Source: Mycolicibacterium sp. lyk4-40-TYG-92
Lineage (GTDB): Bacteria > Actinomycetota > Actinomycetes > Mycobacteriales > Mycobacteriaceae
Assembly: GCF_030209435.1 (NCBI RefSeq)
Contig: NZ_JARVRX010000001.1
Span: 682,001-746,000, forward strand
Direction of reading: 5' to 3'
Length of the DNA stretch: 64,000 bases
In this document: piece by piece, positions 8,305 to 18,804 of the stretch
Numbering within the stretch: the stretch's first letter is position 1
How the letters are laid out: each line of letters starts with the position of its first letter
The notes under the pieces: model-generated
The model's database searches: none
The model's input: only the letters and a program-made list of their open reading frames with translations
What the model was told of the DNA's origin: nothing
Program-made: the position numbers and the translations under genes

Positions 8305-9441
8305 ATGTCTGACGACCGCACCGGCTGGCAGCCGCCCCCACCGGGCTTCCTACCGCCGGGAACGCCACCGGGAATGCCACCCGCTTGGCCGCCGCAGCAG
8401 CCCGTGGCCGCGCAGTCCGGCGTGCCCCGGTGGCTCGTCGCCCTGGTGCTGGCGGTGCTGATCCTCAGCTATGGCGCGACGGTCTTTGTGACCAGGGACA
8501 TCTGGCGTGCCGGCGAGCCCCGCCCGGTGGTCCACGCGACGGTCGAGATCGAGGCGCCACCTGGCACAGCGCCGGACGCCCTCGCGCAGACCCGCAAGGT
8601 CGTCGAATCCCGGATCGGCCACCTCGGTGGACACGACGTCGCGGTGGCGCTGGACGGGAACACCCTCAAGGTCAACGCCACCGACGTGACCGAGGCACAG
8701 CTGCGCGGCGTCACCGCCATCGGCCGCCTCTATATAAGGCCGGTCATCCACACGATTCCGGCGAAACCCGATTCGACGTATCCGGTGCGGGCCCCGGCGC
8801 CCCCGCAGGCGGCCGACAGCCAGCGCATCGCCGACGAAAAGGCGCTGCGGCAGAGCACCCAGCCCCAGATTCAGGTGTTGTCACTGCAGTTCCAGGCCAC
8901 GCGCTGCGGTCAGCCGGACGCGCTCGCCGACCATGACGACCCCACGCTGCCGCTCGTCACCTGCTCCGACGACGGTAAGCAGGTATATCTGCTGGACAAG
9001 TCGATCATCAGCGGCGACCAGATCAAGGACGCGTCGGCCCGGCAGGGCGGGCAACGCGGCGACTTCGTCGTCTTCGTCACCTTCGACGACAAGGCCGCCG
9101 ATGTGTGGTCGACATTCACCGCGGCCAACACCGGCGCCCGGACCGCCTTCACGGTCGATACCCAGGTCGTCAGCGCGCCGGCGCTGCTGGAACCCATCAC
9201 CACCGGGCGCACCCAGATCCACGGGCAGTTCACCGCTGATTCGGCGAAGTCGTTCGCCGCGGTGGTGGCCGGCGGCGCCCTGCCGCTGCCGATATCGGTA
9301 CAGTCGGTACAGGTGGATCAGCTCGCTCCGGCATTCTGGTCGGTATCGCGAATCGCAGTGGTCGGTGGCGGGGTGGTGGTGATCTTCGCGGTCATCCTCG
9401 GAGTGGTTGTGATGACCCGATGGGGGCCGCGCCACCGATAA
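8305..9441 (+). CDS. SecD P1-domain-like membrane protein lacking the RND transmembrane domain
   Basis: A 378-residue protein: a proline-rich cytoplasmic N-terminus (about 1-35), one transmembrane helix (WLVALVLAVLILSYGATVF, about 38-56), a large extracytoplasmic domain, and a C-terminal helix (IAVVGGGVVVIFAVILGVVV, about 348-367). The external domain looks like the SecD periplasmic P1 region. Its end, with VVSAPALLEPITTGRTQIHG, FTADSAKSF and GALPLPI, closely parallels the head/base of SecD, and an early repeat (TRKVVESRIG) parallels the SecD base. The six-helix channel domain is absent. Role is unknown; it may modulate export or be a decoy subunit. The ATG at 8305 sits six bases after GGGGAG. 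Confidence 0.72.
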   Translation: MSDDRTGWQPPPPGFLPPGTPPGMPPAWPPQQPVAAQSGVPRWLVALVLAVLILSYGATVFVTRDIWRAGEPRPVVHATVEIEAPPGTAPDALAQTRKVVESRIGHLGGHDVAVALDGNTLKVNATDVTEAQLRGVTAIGRLYIRPVIHTIPAKPDSTYPVRAPAPPQAADSQRIADEKALRQSTQPQIQVLSLQFQATRCGQPDALADHDDPTLPLVTCSDDGKQVYLLDKSIISGDQIKDASARQGGQRGDFVVFVTFDDKAADVWSTFTAANTGARTAFTVDTQVVSAPALLEPITTGRTQIHGQFTADSAKSFAAVVAGGALPLPISVQSVQVDQLAPAFWSVSRIAVVGGGVVVIFAVILGVVVMTRWGPRHR

Positions 9442-9502
9442 GGTGTTGATCACGCTCCCGGCTGCACCGCTCTGACCTGCGGTTTGAGTCCTCTGTGCGG
9501 GT

Positions 9503-9532
9503 TTGGATCGTGGCGGTCCGTACTGGTATCGT
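9503..9532 (+). promoter_or_regulatory. Candidate promoter of the rpsL operon
   Basis: TTGGAT (9503-9508) and TATCGT (9527-9532) are separated by 18 bases in the 298-base gap upstream of rpsL. The -35 region reads GTTTGGATCG, resembling the GATTTGG -35 regions of the other ribosomal operons here. It would give a leader of about 200 bases. The rest of the gap shows no gene with coding character. Prediction by eye. Confidence 0.4.
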
Positions 9533-9739
9533 GGTGGTTCGTGCCTGGCCGACTGGGCGCTTACATTCATTGTGTTTGTGGGCAAGCCTGCACGCCGGGC
9601 CAATTCGCATGTCCGTGGTGCACCGCAAGGTTTGTGCCTGGCCTCGTGCGACACGCCCGGACGCGGGGTATGCGATCGGACGAAAACCGCAGTACAGAGA
9701 CTTAAACCGAAGTACGAACGCAACACAGAAAGCCGATAG

Positions 9740-10114
9740 ATGCCAACCATCAACCAGCTGGTCCGCAAGGGTCGCCACGACAAGACCGCCAAGGTCAAGA
9801 CCGCGGCACTCAAGGGCAGCCCGCAGCGTCGTGGTGTGTGCACCCGCGTGTACACCACCACCCCCAAGAAGCCGAACTCGGCGCTGCGCAAGGTCGCCCG
9901 CGTGAAGCTGACGAGCCAGGTTGAGGTCACGGCCTACATCCCGGGTGAAGGCCACAACCTGCAGGAGCACTCGATGGTGCTCGTGCGTGGCGGTCGTGTG
10001 AAGGACCTCCCCGGTGTGCGCTACAAGATCATCCGCGGCTCGCTGGACACCCAGGGTGTCAAGAACCGCAAGCAGGCACGCAGCCGTTACGGCGCCAAGA
10101 AGGAGAAGAGCTAA
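9740..10114 (+). CDS. rpsL: 30S ribosomal protein S12
   Basis: A 124-residue S12, the decoding-centre protein of the small subunit. The sequence is nearly identical to other mycobacterial S12 proteins, including [19 protein letters not shown] and the [14 protein letters not shown] loop. Lys43 and Lys88, the sites of streptomycin-resistance substitutions in M. tuberculosis, are both the wild-type lysine. First gene of the str operon; its stop overlaps the rpsG start by one base (TAATG). Confidence 0.99.
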   Translation: MPTINQLVRKGRHDKTAKVKTAALKGSPQRRGVCTRVYTTTPKKPNSALRKVARVKLTSQVEVTAYIPGEGHNLQEHSMVLVRGGRVKDLPGVRYKIIRGSLDTQGVKNRKQARSRYGAKKEKS

Positions 10115-10584
10115 TGCCACGCAAAGGCCCCGCGCCGAAGCGGCCGCTGGTCAACGACCCGGTCTACGGTTCGCAGCTGGTCACCCAGCTGGTCAACAAG
10201 GTGCTGCTGGACGGCAAGAAGTCGCTGGCCGAGCGCATCGTCTACGGCGCCCTTGAGCAGGCTCGTGAGAAGACCGGCACCGACCCCGTCGTGACCCTGA
10301 AGCGCGCCATGGACAACGTCAAGCCGTCCCTCGAGGTCCGCAGCCGCCGCGTCGGTGGCGCGACCTACCAGGTGCCGGTCGAGGTTCGTCCGGACCGCTC
10401 GACCACCCTGGCGCTGCGCTGGCTGGTCAGCTTCTCGAAGGCTCGCCGCGAGAAGACCATGGTCGAGCGTCTGGCCAACGAAATCCTGGACGCCAGCAAC
10501 GGCCTGGGTGCCGCCGTCAAGCGACGCGAGGACACCCACAAGATGGCCGAGGCGAACCGGGCCTTCGCGCACTACCGCTGGTGA
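10114..10584 (+). CDS. rpsG: 30S ribosomal protein S7
   Basis: A 156-residue S7, the primary 16S rRNA-binding protein that organises the head of the small subunit. It begins [10 protein letters not shown] and contains the conserved [20 protein letters not shown] segment (about 68-87). Translation is coupled to rpsL through the TAATG overlap. A stable hairpin lies directly after its stop codon, before fusA. Confidence 0.99.
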   Translation: MPRKGPAPKRPLVNDPVYGSQLVTQLVNKVLLDGKKSLAERIVYGALEQAREKTGTDPVVTLKRAMDNVKPSLEVRSRRVGGATYQVPVEVRPDRSTTLALRWLVSFSKARREKTMVERLANEILDASNGLGAAVKRREDTHKMAEANRAFAHYRW

Positions 10585-10590
10585 CTCAAT

Positions 10591-10618
10591 CGCCGGCCGC
10601 CAATGTCGGCGGCCGGCG
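10591..10618 (+). promoter_or_regulatory. Intercistronic hairpin between rpsG and fusA
   Basis: CGCCGGCCGCC (10591-10601) and GGCGGCCGGCG (10608-10618) form a perfect 11-bp stem with a six-base loop, seven bases after the rpsG stop. No U-run follows, so it is more likely an attenuator, RNA-processing site or mRNA stability element than an intrinsic terminator. Confidence 0.6.
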
Positions 10619-10694
10619 CATCTGATTCACAACTGACCGCCCTCCCGGGCGACGCGGATTTACTTAAAGCAACTGAAAGAGTGGGAATCTAGCC

Positions 10695-12797
10695 GTGGCA
10701 CAGGACGTGCTGACCGACCTGAACAAGGTCCGCAACATCGGCATCATGGCGCACATCGACGCCGGCAAGACGACGACGACCGAGCGCATCCTTTTCTACA
10801 CCGGTATCTCGTACAAGATCGGTGAGGTTCATGACGGCGCGGCCACCATGGACTGGATGGAGCAGGAGCAGGAGCGTGGTATCACCATCACCTCCGCTGC
10901 GACCACCTGTTTCTGGAACGACAACCAGATCAACATCATCGACACCCCGGGACACGTCGACTTCACCGTCGAGGTGGAGCGTTCGCTCCGTGTGCTCGAC
11001 GGTGCCGTCGCCGTGTTCGACGGCAAAGAAGGCGTGGAGCCGCAGTCCGAGCAGGTGTGGCGTCAGGCTGACAAGTACGACGTGCCGCGCATCTGCTTCG
11101 TCAACAAGATGGACAAGCTGGGCGCCGACTTCTACTTCTCGGTCCAGACCATGAAGGACCGCCTGGGCGCGAACGTCATCCCAATCCAGCTTCCGATCGG
11201 CTCCGAAGGTGACTTCGAGGGCGTCGTCGACCTGGTCGAGATGAAGGCCAAGGTCTGGCGCGGCGAGACCAAGCTCGGTGAGAAGTACGAGACCATCGAC
11301 ATCCCGGCCGACCTTCAGGAGAAGGCCGACGAGTACCGCACCGCCATGATCGAGGCCGTCGCCGAGACCGACGACGAGCTCATGGAGAAGTACCTGGGCG
11401 GCGAAGAGCTGACGATCGACGAGATCAAGGGCGGCCTGCGCAAGCTGACCGTCACCAGTGCCGCCTACCCGGTGCTGTGTGGTTCCGCGTTCAAGAACAA
11501 GGGTGTGCAGCCCATGCTCGACGCGGTCATCGACTACCTCCCGACCCCGCTGGACGTGCCGGCCGCCGAAGGCCACGTCCCGGGCAAGGAAGACGAGATC
11601 ATCTCGCGCAAGCCGTCGGCCGACGAGCCGTTCTCGGGCCTGGCGTTCAAGGTCGCCACGCACCCGTTCTTCGGCAAGCTGACCTACGTCCGCGTGTACT
11701 CGGGCAAGGTCGACTCCGGTGCTCAGGTCATCAACTCGACCAAGGGCAAGAAGGAGCGTCTGGGCAAGCTGTTCCAGATGCACTCCAACAAGGAGAACCC
11801 GGTCGAGTCGGCCGCTGCCGGTCACATCTACGCGGTCATCGGCCTCAAGGACACCACCACCGGTGACACCCTGTGCGACCCGAGCAACCAGATCGTGCTC
11901 GAGTCCATGACCTTCCCGGACCCGGTCATCGAGGTGGCCATCGAGCCCAAGACCAAGAGCGACCAGGAGAAGCTGGGCACGGCGATCCAGAAGCTCGCCG
12001 AAGAGGACCCGACCTTCAAGGTGCACCTGGACCAGGAGACCGGCCAGACCGTCATCGGCGGTATGGGCGAGCTCCACCTGGACATCCTGGTGGACCGCAT
12101 GCGTCGCGAGTTCAAGGTCGAGGCCAACGTCGGTAAGCCGCAGGTCGCCTACCGCGAGACCATCCGCAAGGCCGTGCAGAACGTGGAGTTCACCCACAAG
12201 AAGCAGACCGGTGGTTCGGGTCAGTTCGCCAAGGTCATCATCAACGTCGAGCCCTTCATCGGCGAAGACGGTGCGACCTACGAATTCGAGAACAAGGTCA
12301 CCGGTGGCCGCATCCCGCGTGAGTACATCCCGTCGGTGGATGCCGGTGCGCAGGACGCGATGCAGTACGGCATCCTGGCCGGCTACCCGCTGGTCAACCT
12401 CAAGGTGACGCTGCTCGACGGCGCCTACCACGACGTCGACTCGTCGGAAATGGCCTTCAAGGTCGCCGGTTCGCAGGCACTGAAGAAGGCTGCGTCTGCG
12501 GCGCAGCCCGTCATCCTGGAACCGATCATGGCCGTCGAGGTCACCACGCCCGAGGACTACATGGGCGACGTGATCGGCGACCTGAACTCCCGCCGTGGCC
12601 AGATCCAGGCCATGGAGGAGCGCAGTGGTGCTCGTGTCGTCAAGGCACAGGTTCCGCTGTCCGAAATGTTCGGCTACGTCGGCGACCTCCGGTCGAAGAC
12701 CCAGGGCCGGGCGAACTACTCCATGGTGTTCGACTCGTACGCCGAAGTTCCGGCGAACGTGTCGAAGGAGATCATCGCCAAGGCGACGGGCCAGTAG
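10695..12797 (+). CDS. fusA: Elongation factor G
   Basis: A 700-residue translational GTPase that drives ribosomal translocation and, with RRF, recycling. The GTP-binding motifs are visible: P-loop [13 protein letters not shown] (about 18-30), switch [10 protein letters not shown] (about 82-89) and [10 protein letters not shown] (about 136-145). Domains II-V follow at normal length. It starts with GTG, as commonly in mycobacteria. The 110-base gap after rpsG contains a hairpin but no sure promoter. Confidence 0.99.
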   Translation: MAQDVLTDLNKVRNIGIMAHIDAGKTTTTERILFYTGISYKIGEVHDGAATMDWMEQEQERGITITSAATTCFWNDNQINIIDTPGHVDFTVEVERSLRVLDGAVAVFDGKEGVEPQSEQVWRQADKYDVPRICFVNKMDKLGADFYFSVQTMKDRLGANVIPIQLPIGSEGDFEGVVDLVEMKAKVWRGETKLGEKYETIDIPADLQEKADEYRTAMIEAVAETDDELMEKYLGGEELTIDEIKGGLRKLTVTSAAYPVLCGSAFKNKGVQPMLDAVIDYLPTPLDVPAAEGHVPGKEDEIISRKPSADEPFSGLAFKVATHPFFGKLTYVRVYSGKVDSGAQVINSTKGKKERLGKLFQMHSNKENPVESAAAGHIYAVIGLKDTTTGDTLCDPSNQIVLESMTFPDPVIEVAIEPKTKSDQEKLGTAIQKLAEEDPTFKVHLDQETGQTVIGGMGELHLDILVDRMRREFKVEANVGKPQVAYRETIRKAVQNVEFTHKKQTGGSGQFAKVIINVEPFIGEDGATYEFENKVTGGRIPREYIPSVDAGAQDAMQYGILAGYPLVNLKVTLLDGAYHDVDSSEMAFKVAGSQALKKAASAAQPVILEPIMAVEVTTPEDYMGDVIGDLNSRRGQIQAMEERSGARVVKAQVPLSEMFGYVGDLRSKTQGRANYSMVFDSYAEVPANVSKEIIAKATGQ

Positions 12798-12891
12798 TCT
12801 CTGACCCGTTCTGCTGCGGCAGACCACACAACTGAACACTGTTAACACACCTGCTTAACCAAAGCACCAACAAGTCCAGGAGGACACAGAA

Positions 12892-14082
12892 GTGGCGAAG
12901 GCGAAGTTCGAGCGGACGAAGCCGCACGTCAACATCGGGACCATCGGTCACGTTGACCACGGCAAGACCACGCTGACTGCAGCAATCACCAAGGTTCTGC
13001 ACGACAAGTACCCCGATTTGAACGAATCGCGCGCATTCGACCAGATCGACAACGCGCCCGAGGAGCGTCAGCGCGGTATCACCATCAACATCTCGCATGT
13101 TGAGTACCAGACCGACAAGCGCCACTACGCCCACGTGGACGCCCCCGGTCACGCTGACTACATCAAGAACATGATCACCGGTGCCGCCCAGATGGACGGC
13201 GCAATCCTCGTGGTCGCCGCCACCGACGGCCCGATGCCGCAGACCCGCGAGCACGTGCTGCTCGCCCGCCAGGTCGGCGTGCCCTACATCCTCGTCGCGC
13301 TGAACAAGTCCGACATGGTTGAGGACGAGGAGCTCCTGGAGCTCGTCGAGATGGAGGTCCGCGAACTGCTGGCCGCTCAGGACTTCGACGAGGACGCCCC
13401 CGTGGTCCGCGTCTCGGCGCTGAAGGCGCTCGAGGGCGACGCCACCTGGGTGAAGTCGGTCGAGGAGCTCATGGAGGCCGTCGACGAGTCCATCCCGGAC
13501 CCGGTTCGCGAGACCGACAAGCCGTTCCTGATGCCCGTTGAGGACGTCTTCACCATCACCGGTCGTGGCACCGTGGTGACCGGCCGTGTCGAGCGTGGCG
13601 TGATCAACGTCAACGAAGAGGTCGAGATCGTCGGCATCCGCCCGACCACGACCAAGACCACCGTCACCGGTGTCGAGATGTTCCGCAAGCTGCTCGACCA
13701 GGGCCAGGCCGGCGACAACGTCGGTCTGCTGGTTCGTGGTATCAAGCGCGAAGAGGTCGAGCGTGGCCAGGTCGTCGTGAAGCCCGGCACCACCACCCCG
13801 CACACCGAGTTCGAGGGCAGCGTCTACATCCTGTCCAAGGACGAGGGCGGCCGCCACACGCCGTTCTTCAACAACTACCGTCCGCAGTTCTACTTCCGTA
13901 CCACGGACGTGACGGGCGTGGTTACCCTGCCCGAGGGCACCGAGATGGTTATGCCCGGTGACAACACCGACATCTCCGTCGTGCTGATCCAGCCGGTCGC
14001 CATGGACGAGGGCCTGCGGTTCGCCATCCGTGAGGGTGGTCGTACCGTCGGCGCCGGCCGCGTCACCAAGATCATCAAGTGA
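12892..14082 (+). CDS. tuf: Elongation factor Tu
   Basis: A 396-residue translational GTPase that delivers aminoacyl-tRNA to the ribosome. Motifs are GHVDHGKTT (about 19-27), DAPGHADY (about 83-90) and NKSDMV (about 138-143), and the kirromycin-region residues of domain III are normal. The start is GTG with a strong AGGAGG site about eight bases upstream. It follows fusA after 94 bases and ends at a clear intrinsic terminator. Confidence 0.99.
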   Translation: MAKAKFERTKPHVNIGTIGHVDHGKTTLTAAITKVLHDKYPDLNESRAFDQIDNAPEERQRGITINISHVEYQTDKRHYAHVDAPGHADYIKNMITGAAQMDGAILVVAATDGPMPQTREHVLLARQVGVPYILVALNKSDMVEDEELLELVEMEVRELLAAQDFDEDAPVVRVSALKALEGDATWVKSVEELMEAVDESIPDPVRETDKPFLMPVEDVFTITGRGTVVTGRVERGVINVNEEVEIVGIRPTTTKTTVTGVEMFRKLLDQGQAGDNVGLLVRGIKREEVERGQVVVKPGTTTPHTEFEGSVYILSKDEGGRHTPFFNNYRPQFYFRTTDVTGVVTLPEGTEMVMPGDNTDISVVLIQPVAMDEGLRFAIREGGRTVGAGRVTKIIK

Positions 14083-14099
14083 TCTAGTTTTTCCAAGCG

Positions 14100-14142
14100 G
14101 AGCGCCGCTCATCCGAAAGGGTGGGCGGCGCTCTGCTTTTTT
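14100..14142 (+). terminator. Intrinsic terminator of the str operon
   Basis: GAGCGCCGC (14100-14108) pairs with GCGGCGCTC (14125-14133), followed by TGC and six T residues (14137-14142). It lies 17 bases after the tuf stop codon and is one of the few textbook rho-independent terminators in the window. Confidence 0.92.
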
Positions 14143-14247
14143 AAGACGTGCGTTTGCCGCGAGAAAGAGGTGTCGACGCGTGGTACTTGCGGGAAAGATG
14201 GCAGGATCGTTCGCGATGGAGGGGAACGCGATGATGGGTGGCCTGTC

Positions 14248-14967
14248 GTGCGGGTGAACGTGCGGGCATTCACCGACACCGGACTACGGCGCAAGCGCAA
14301 CGAAGACGCCGTGATGGTCGGGGGGTGGGTCAGCCAGACGCACAACGGCGTCCTGGTGGAGATGCGGATGCAGCCGGGGTCCCCGTTCGTCTGCGCGGTG
14401 TGCGACGGGATGGGCGGGCACGTCGGCGGCGACGTCGCGAGCCGGACGGCGCTGAGCATGATCGCGACCATGTCGCCGGGCTGGACCGGTGGTGACGACA
14501 TCACGTCGTCGCTGTCGTACGTCAGTGACTGGCTGTACGACATGGGCCGCGACACCGAACTGGCCGGGATGGGTACCACCATCGCCGGTGTCTGCCTGAC
14601 CGCCGACGAGGTGATCGTCTTCAATGTCGGGGACAGCCGGGTGTACTCGGTCGACGGGGAGACGCTGACCCAGGTGTCGGTCGACGACGCCGTCCTCGAC
14701 GCCGCGGGCCGGCCCACCAACATCATCACCCAGTCGCTCGGACAGGGCGTGCCCATCGCCGCCCACCTCACCGCGACGCCGCTGCAACCCGGTAGCTACC
14801 TGATGTGTTCCGACGGCGTGCACGGTCAGATGGAGCATCACGACCTGCAGGCGGCCACCGCGTGCAACGACCGGGGCGACGGTTCGGCCATCATCATCGG
14901 GACGGCCCGGGCCAACGGTGCCGCAGACAATTTCTCGTTCGTCCTGTTGGACGTCCTCGCAGACTGA
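14248..14967 (+). CDS. PP2C-family serine/threonine phosphatase
   Basis: A protein of about 239 residues with the PP2C fold. The metal-binding motifs are RNEDAVMV (about 17-24), CDGMGGHVGGDVAS (about 52-65), the GDSRVYSVDG strand (about 131-140), the SDGVHGQ motif (about 192-198) and a C-terminal DNFSFVLL (about 227-234). It would dephosphorylate Ser/Thr proteins, presumably countering an STPK, but no kinase gene is adjacent. It resembles compact cytoplasmic PP2C proteins more than the membrane-bound PstP. Start is uncertain: GTG codons at 14248, 14254 and 14260 and an upstream GTG at 14170 are in frame; 14248 has GGGTGG six bases upstream. Confidence 0.85.
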   Translation: MRVNVRAFTDTGLRRKRNEDAVMVGGWVSQTHNGVLVEMRMQPGSPFVCAVCDGMGGHVGGDVASRTALSMIATMSPGWTGGDDITSSLSYVSDWLYDMGRDTELAGMGTTIAGVCLTADEVIVFNVGDSRVYSVDGETLTQVSVDDAVLDAAGRPTNIITQSLGQGVPIAAHLTATPLQPGSYLMCSDGVHGQMEHHDLQAATACNDRGDGSAIIIGTARANGAADNFSFVLLDVLAD

Positions 14968-15019
14968 GGCGCACTAGAGTCTCTCGCAACGGTTCTGCTG
15001 ATCAAGGAGCGTGGCTGAG

Positions 15020-15850
15020 ATGTTGGTGCGCTATCTCAAGGCTCAGGTCATGGTGCTGCTGTGCGGCGGATTGGTGGGCCCGATCTTCCTGGCGGTGTAC
15101 TTCTACACCGGGCAGGACGAATTGTTGAAGTGGATGTTCTGGGCGGGCCTGCTGGTCACCGCCATCGACGTCCTGGTCGCGCTGGGGCTGGCGGGCTTCG
15201 GCGCCAAGCAGTCGGCGGCGTTGCAGACCCTGGAAGCGAGCGGTGTGCTCGGGCTGGCCGAGGTCACCGGGATGGGCGAGACCGGCACCCGTATCAACGA
15301 CCAGCCGCTGGTGAAACTCAATCTGCACATCTCTGGACCGGGTCTCGCCCCGTTCGACGCGCAGGACAAGGTGCTCGCATCGGTGAGCCGGCTACCGATG
15401 CTCACCGGCCGCAAACTCGTCGTGCTGGTCGATCCGGCGACCAACAAGTTCAACATCGACTGGCAGAGAAGCGCTTTGGTGTCGGGCATGATGCCGGTCC
15501 GGCTCACGTCGGAGCAGGACGGCCGGACGTACGACCTGACCGGACGTGCGGGCCCGATCATGGACATCCTGCAGATCCTCAAGGTCAACGGGGTGCCGCT
15601 GGAGGGGATCGCCGACCTCCGGTCGAATCCGGCGGTGCGGCAACGGGTCATGGACGTGGTTCGGCGGGCGACGGCCGCCGAGCGTGAGCCGGCCGGGGCG
15701 CCCGCTGCGGCGGCGCCGCCCGTCGTACCGCAGCCGCCGGCACCGTCGACGGCACAGCGGCTGCAGGAGATCGAGACGTTGCGCGCGATGGGCACCATCA
15801 GCGACGCCGAGTACACCGCCAAACGCGCGCAGATCATCGCGGAGTTGTAG
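15020..15850 (+). CDS. Membrane protein with C-terminal SHOCT domain (Rv0686-like)
   Basis: A 276-residue protein with two N-terminal transmembrane helices (about residues 8-28 and 36-58), a predicted cytoplasmic beta-rich region, an Ala/Pro-rich linker (about 215-240) and a short C-terminal SHOCT domain (LRAMGTISDAEYTAKRAQII, about 252-271). SHOCT domains are short oligomerisation modules found on many membrane proteins. The ATG was chosen because AAGGAG lies ten bases upstream; an in-frame GTG at 15011 is too close to that site. Between tuf and the SDR, matching Rv0686. No function known. Confidence 0.78.
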   Translation: MLVRYLKAQVMVLLCGGLVGPIFLAVYFYTGQDELLKWMFWAGLLVTAIDVLVALGLAGFGAKQSAALQTLEASGVLGLAEVTGMGETGTRINDQPLVKLNLHISGPGLAPFDAQDKVLASVSRLPMLTGRKLVVLVDPATNKFNIDWQRSALVSGMMPVRLTSEQDGRTYDLTGRAGPIMDILQILKVNGVPLEGIADLRSNPAVRQRVMDVVRRATAAEREPAGAPAAAAPPVVPQPPAPSTAQRLQEIETLRAMGTISDAEYTAKRAQIIAEL

Positions 15851-15909
15851 CCATCCCGGTGTCCGGACATTGCTAGAACACGTTTCAGTTTTGCTGCTAG
15901 CCTGGCTAA

Positions 15910-16794
<885 letters not shown>

Positions 16795-17556
16795 CTACGG
16801 GGCCACCTGCCCGACCAGGACGTCCGTGAATTCTGTTGCGCCCGCTGAGATTCTGATTGCCGGCCGGCCGCAGCCGGGTGCCGTCGTGCCTCGGAACGCG
16901 GACTTACCGTCAAGGTCCACCGAGACCTCGCCGGCCTTCGTGATCGTCACATCGATTGTGTGCCAGTCGTTGCCGGGCGGTGCCGGGATCGGGCCCGAAT
17001 CGGTGCCGGCAGGCCCGGCGGCGGTGGTGAGCCCGACGGTGTAGCCACCCGCCGCAGTGCGGACGCGTCCGGTGAATCGCAGTGAGCACGCGGGATCACC
17101 GGATTGGCTCAGTCCCGCCCACGCGGTCGGGGCACTCGCCTCGAGGCGCACGGTCCGGCCGTTGTCGGTGAATGTGGCGTCGACGCCACCGACGCGGGTC
17201 CAGCTGGTGAAGTCCGTCGGCTCCGGTGGGTGCGTCGGCACGATGGTCAGGCCGTTGAACGGTGTCGTCGTCCCGTTCGTCGACGCCGTGGTGTCGCGCA
17301 GGGCCTTGGTGGCGATCACCGTGCCGCCTGCCACCAGGACGACAACCGCGAGCACCGCACCGCCGATGAGCCACCATCTCCGCGCGCCGGACCGGTGCGG
17401 CGGGCCCGGTTCTGTTGGTGCGTAACGGTATTGGTCGTCGACCCACAGCGCCCACCCCGGCGGTGGCGGCGGCCAGGACGGATCCGGCTGCCAGTCCGGG
17501 CCCGGCCGCCAGTCGGGCGGAAATGGCGGCCAGTTGGGCGGCGGATTGAAGCGCAT
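16795..17556 (-). CDS. Proline-rich single-pass membrane protein with exported beta-domain
   Basis: A 253-residue protein. The first 55 residues are Pro/Trp-rich (NPPPNWPPFPPDW, PSWPPPPPGW), of the kind seen in many mycobacterial membrane proteins. One transmembrane helix follows (WWLIGGAVLAVVVLVAGGTV, about 61-80), then an extracytoplasmic domain with predicted beta strands and a Cys pair (PACSLRF and PGCGRPAIRI). The outer part resembles laminin-G/concanavalin-like domains seen in other actinobacterial proteins, but the resemblance is weak. It ends next to the SDR gene and begins nine bases from the rocD stop. Function unknown. Confidence 0.75.
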   Translation of the reverse strand: MRFNPPPNWPPFPPDWRPGPDWQPDPSWPPPPPGWALWVDDQYRYAPTEPGPPHRSGARRWWLIGGAVLAVVVLVAGGTVIATKALRDTTASTNGTTTPFNGLTIVPTHPPEPTDFTSWTRVGGVDATFTDNGRTVRLEASAPTAWAGLSQSGDPACSLRFTGRVRTAAGGYTVGLTTAAGPAGTDSGPIPAPPGNDWHTIDVTITKAGEVSVDLDGKSAFRGTTAPGCGRPAIRISAGATEFTDVLVGQVAP

Positions 17557-17565
17557 CCTATGGAT

Positions 17566-18804
17566 CTACCACCGCACGCCCGGCGGCTCGGCCAGTACCT
17601 CGGTGAATCGGTCCATCGCCCAGTCGATTTCGTCTCGCGTGATCACCAGCGGCGGGGCGAACCGCAGGGTCGGGCCGTGGGTGTCCTTGGTCAGTACGCC
17701 GCGCTCGGCCAGCCGCAGGCTGGCCTCCCGGCCGGTGCCGACGGCCGGATCGAGGTCGACGCCCGCCCACAGGCCCAGTCCGCGAACGGCCGTCACGCCG
17801 TGGCCGATCATCGCTGTGAGGCGGGCGTGCAGGTGCCGACCGAGTTCGGTTGCCCTGGACTGAAATTCGCCGCGCTGGAGCATGTTGACCACCGTGGTGC
17901 CGATGGCCGTGGCCAGCGGATTGCCGCCGAAGGTCGAGCCGTGTTCGCCGGGGTGCAGCACGCCGAGCACATCCTGGTCGGCCACCACGGCGGACAGTGG
18001 CACGACCCCGCCGCCCAGCGCCTTGCCCAGCACGTACACGTCGGGCACGACGCCCCAGTGATCGCACGCGAAGGTGCGGCCGGTGCGGGCCAGGCCGGCC
18101 TGGATCTCGTCGGCGATCATCAGCACGCGGCGCTCGGTGCACAACGCGCGTACCCGGGGCAGATAGTCGTCGGGTGGCACGATGATTCCGGCCTCGCCCT
18201 GGATCGGCTCGATCAGCACCGCGGCGGTGTCGTCGTCGATGGCGGCCGCGAGCGCGTCGGTGTCGCCGAACGGCACGGACCGGAAACCCGGTGTGTACGG
18301 GCCGAAACCGTGCCGCGCCGTGTCGTCGTCGGAGAAGCTGATGATCGTCGTCGTGCGGCCGTGGAAATTGCCCCGCGCCACGATGATGTTCGGCGCCGTC
18401 ACCCCTTTGACGTCCCGGCTCCATTTGCGCGCGACCTTGATCGCGCTCTCGACGGCCTCGGCGCCACTGTTCATCGGCAGTACCAGGTCCTTGCCGCACA
18501 GCTGGGCGAGTGCGGCGCAGAACGGGCCCAGCCGGTCGGAGTGGAAGGCGCGACTGACCAGCGTCACGGCATCCAGTTGGGCGTGTGCGGTCGCCAGGAT
18601 TTCGGGATTGCGGTGGCCGAAGTTGACGGCCGAATACGCCGCCAGACAGTCCAGGTAGCTGCGCCCCTCGGGGTCGGTGATCCACACCCCGTCGGCGGAC
18701 GCCGCGACGACCGGCAGCGGGGCGTAGTTGTGCGCGGCGTAGCGGTCGTCGAGGGCGATCAGCTGAGCCGTGCTTTGCGGTGTTCCCGCAACGGCTTTCA
18801 GCAT
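17566..18804 (-). CDS. rocD: Ornithine aminotransferase
   Basis: A 412-residue class III PLP-dependent aminotransferase that converts ornithine and 2-oxoglutarate to glutamate semialdehyde and glutamate in arginine catabolism. Visible features are MNSGAEAVESAIKVARKW (about 99-116), GNFHGRTTTI (about 130-139), IEPIQGEAGI (about 184-193), ADEIQAGLARTG (about 216-227) and the PLP lysine in LGKALGGG (about 251-258). It overlaps the preceding hydrolase gene by seven bases (ATGCTGA), so translation is coupled. In M. tuberculosis rocD is split into two reading frames (Rv2321c/Rv2322c); here it is intact and at another location. Confidence 0.93.
   Translation of the reverse strand: MLKAVAGTPQSTAQLIALDDRYAAHNYAPLPVVAASADGVWITDPEGRSYLDCLAAYSAVNFGHRNPEILATAHAQLDAVTLVSRAFHSDRLGPFCAALAQLCGKDLVLPMNSGAEAVESAIKVARKWSRDVKGVTAPNIIVARGNFHGRTTTIISFSDDDTARHGFGPYTPGFRSVPFGDTDALAAAIDDDTAAVLIEPIQGEAGIIVPPDDYLPRVRALCTERRVLMIADEIQAGLARTGRTFACDHWGVVPDVYVLGKALGGGVVPLSAVVADQDVLGVLHPGEHGSTFGGNPLATAIGTTVVNMLQRGEFQSRATELGRHLHARLTAMIGHGVTAVRGLGLWAGVDLDPAVGTGREASLRLAERGVLTKDTHGPTLRFAPPLVITRDEIDWAMDRFTEVLAEPPGVRW

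Noticed and set aside
9484..9705. A possible 73-residue cysteine-containing protein in the rpsL leader (two CxxC-like pairs)
   Set aside because: It overlaps the likely rpsL promoter and leader, lacks a ribosome-binding site, and its composition follows the general base composition.
14170..14247. A longer start for the PP2C gene
   Set aside because: The 26 extra residues show no PP2C similarity, and the upstream GTG is directly against its ribosome-binding site; kept as an alternative only.
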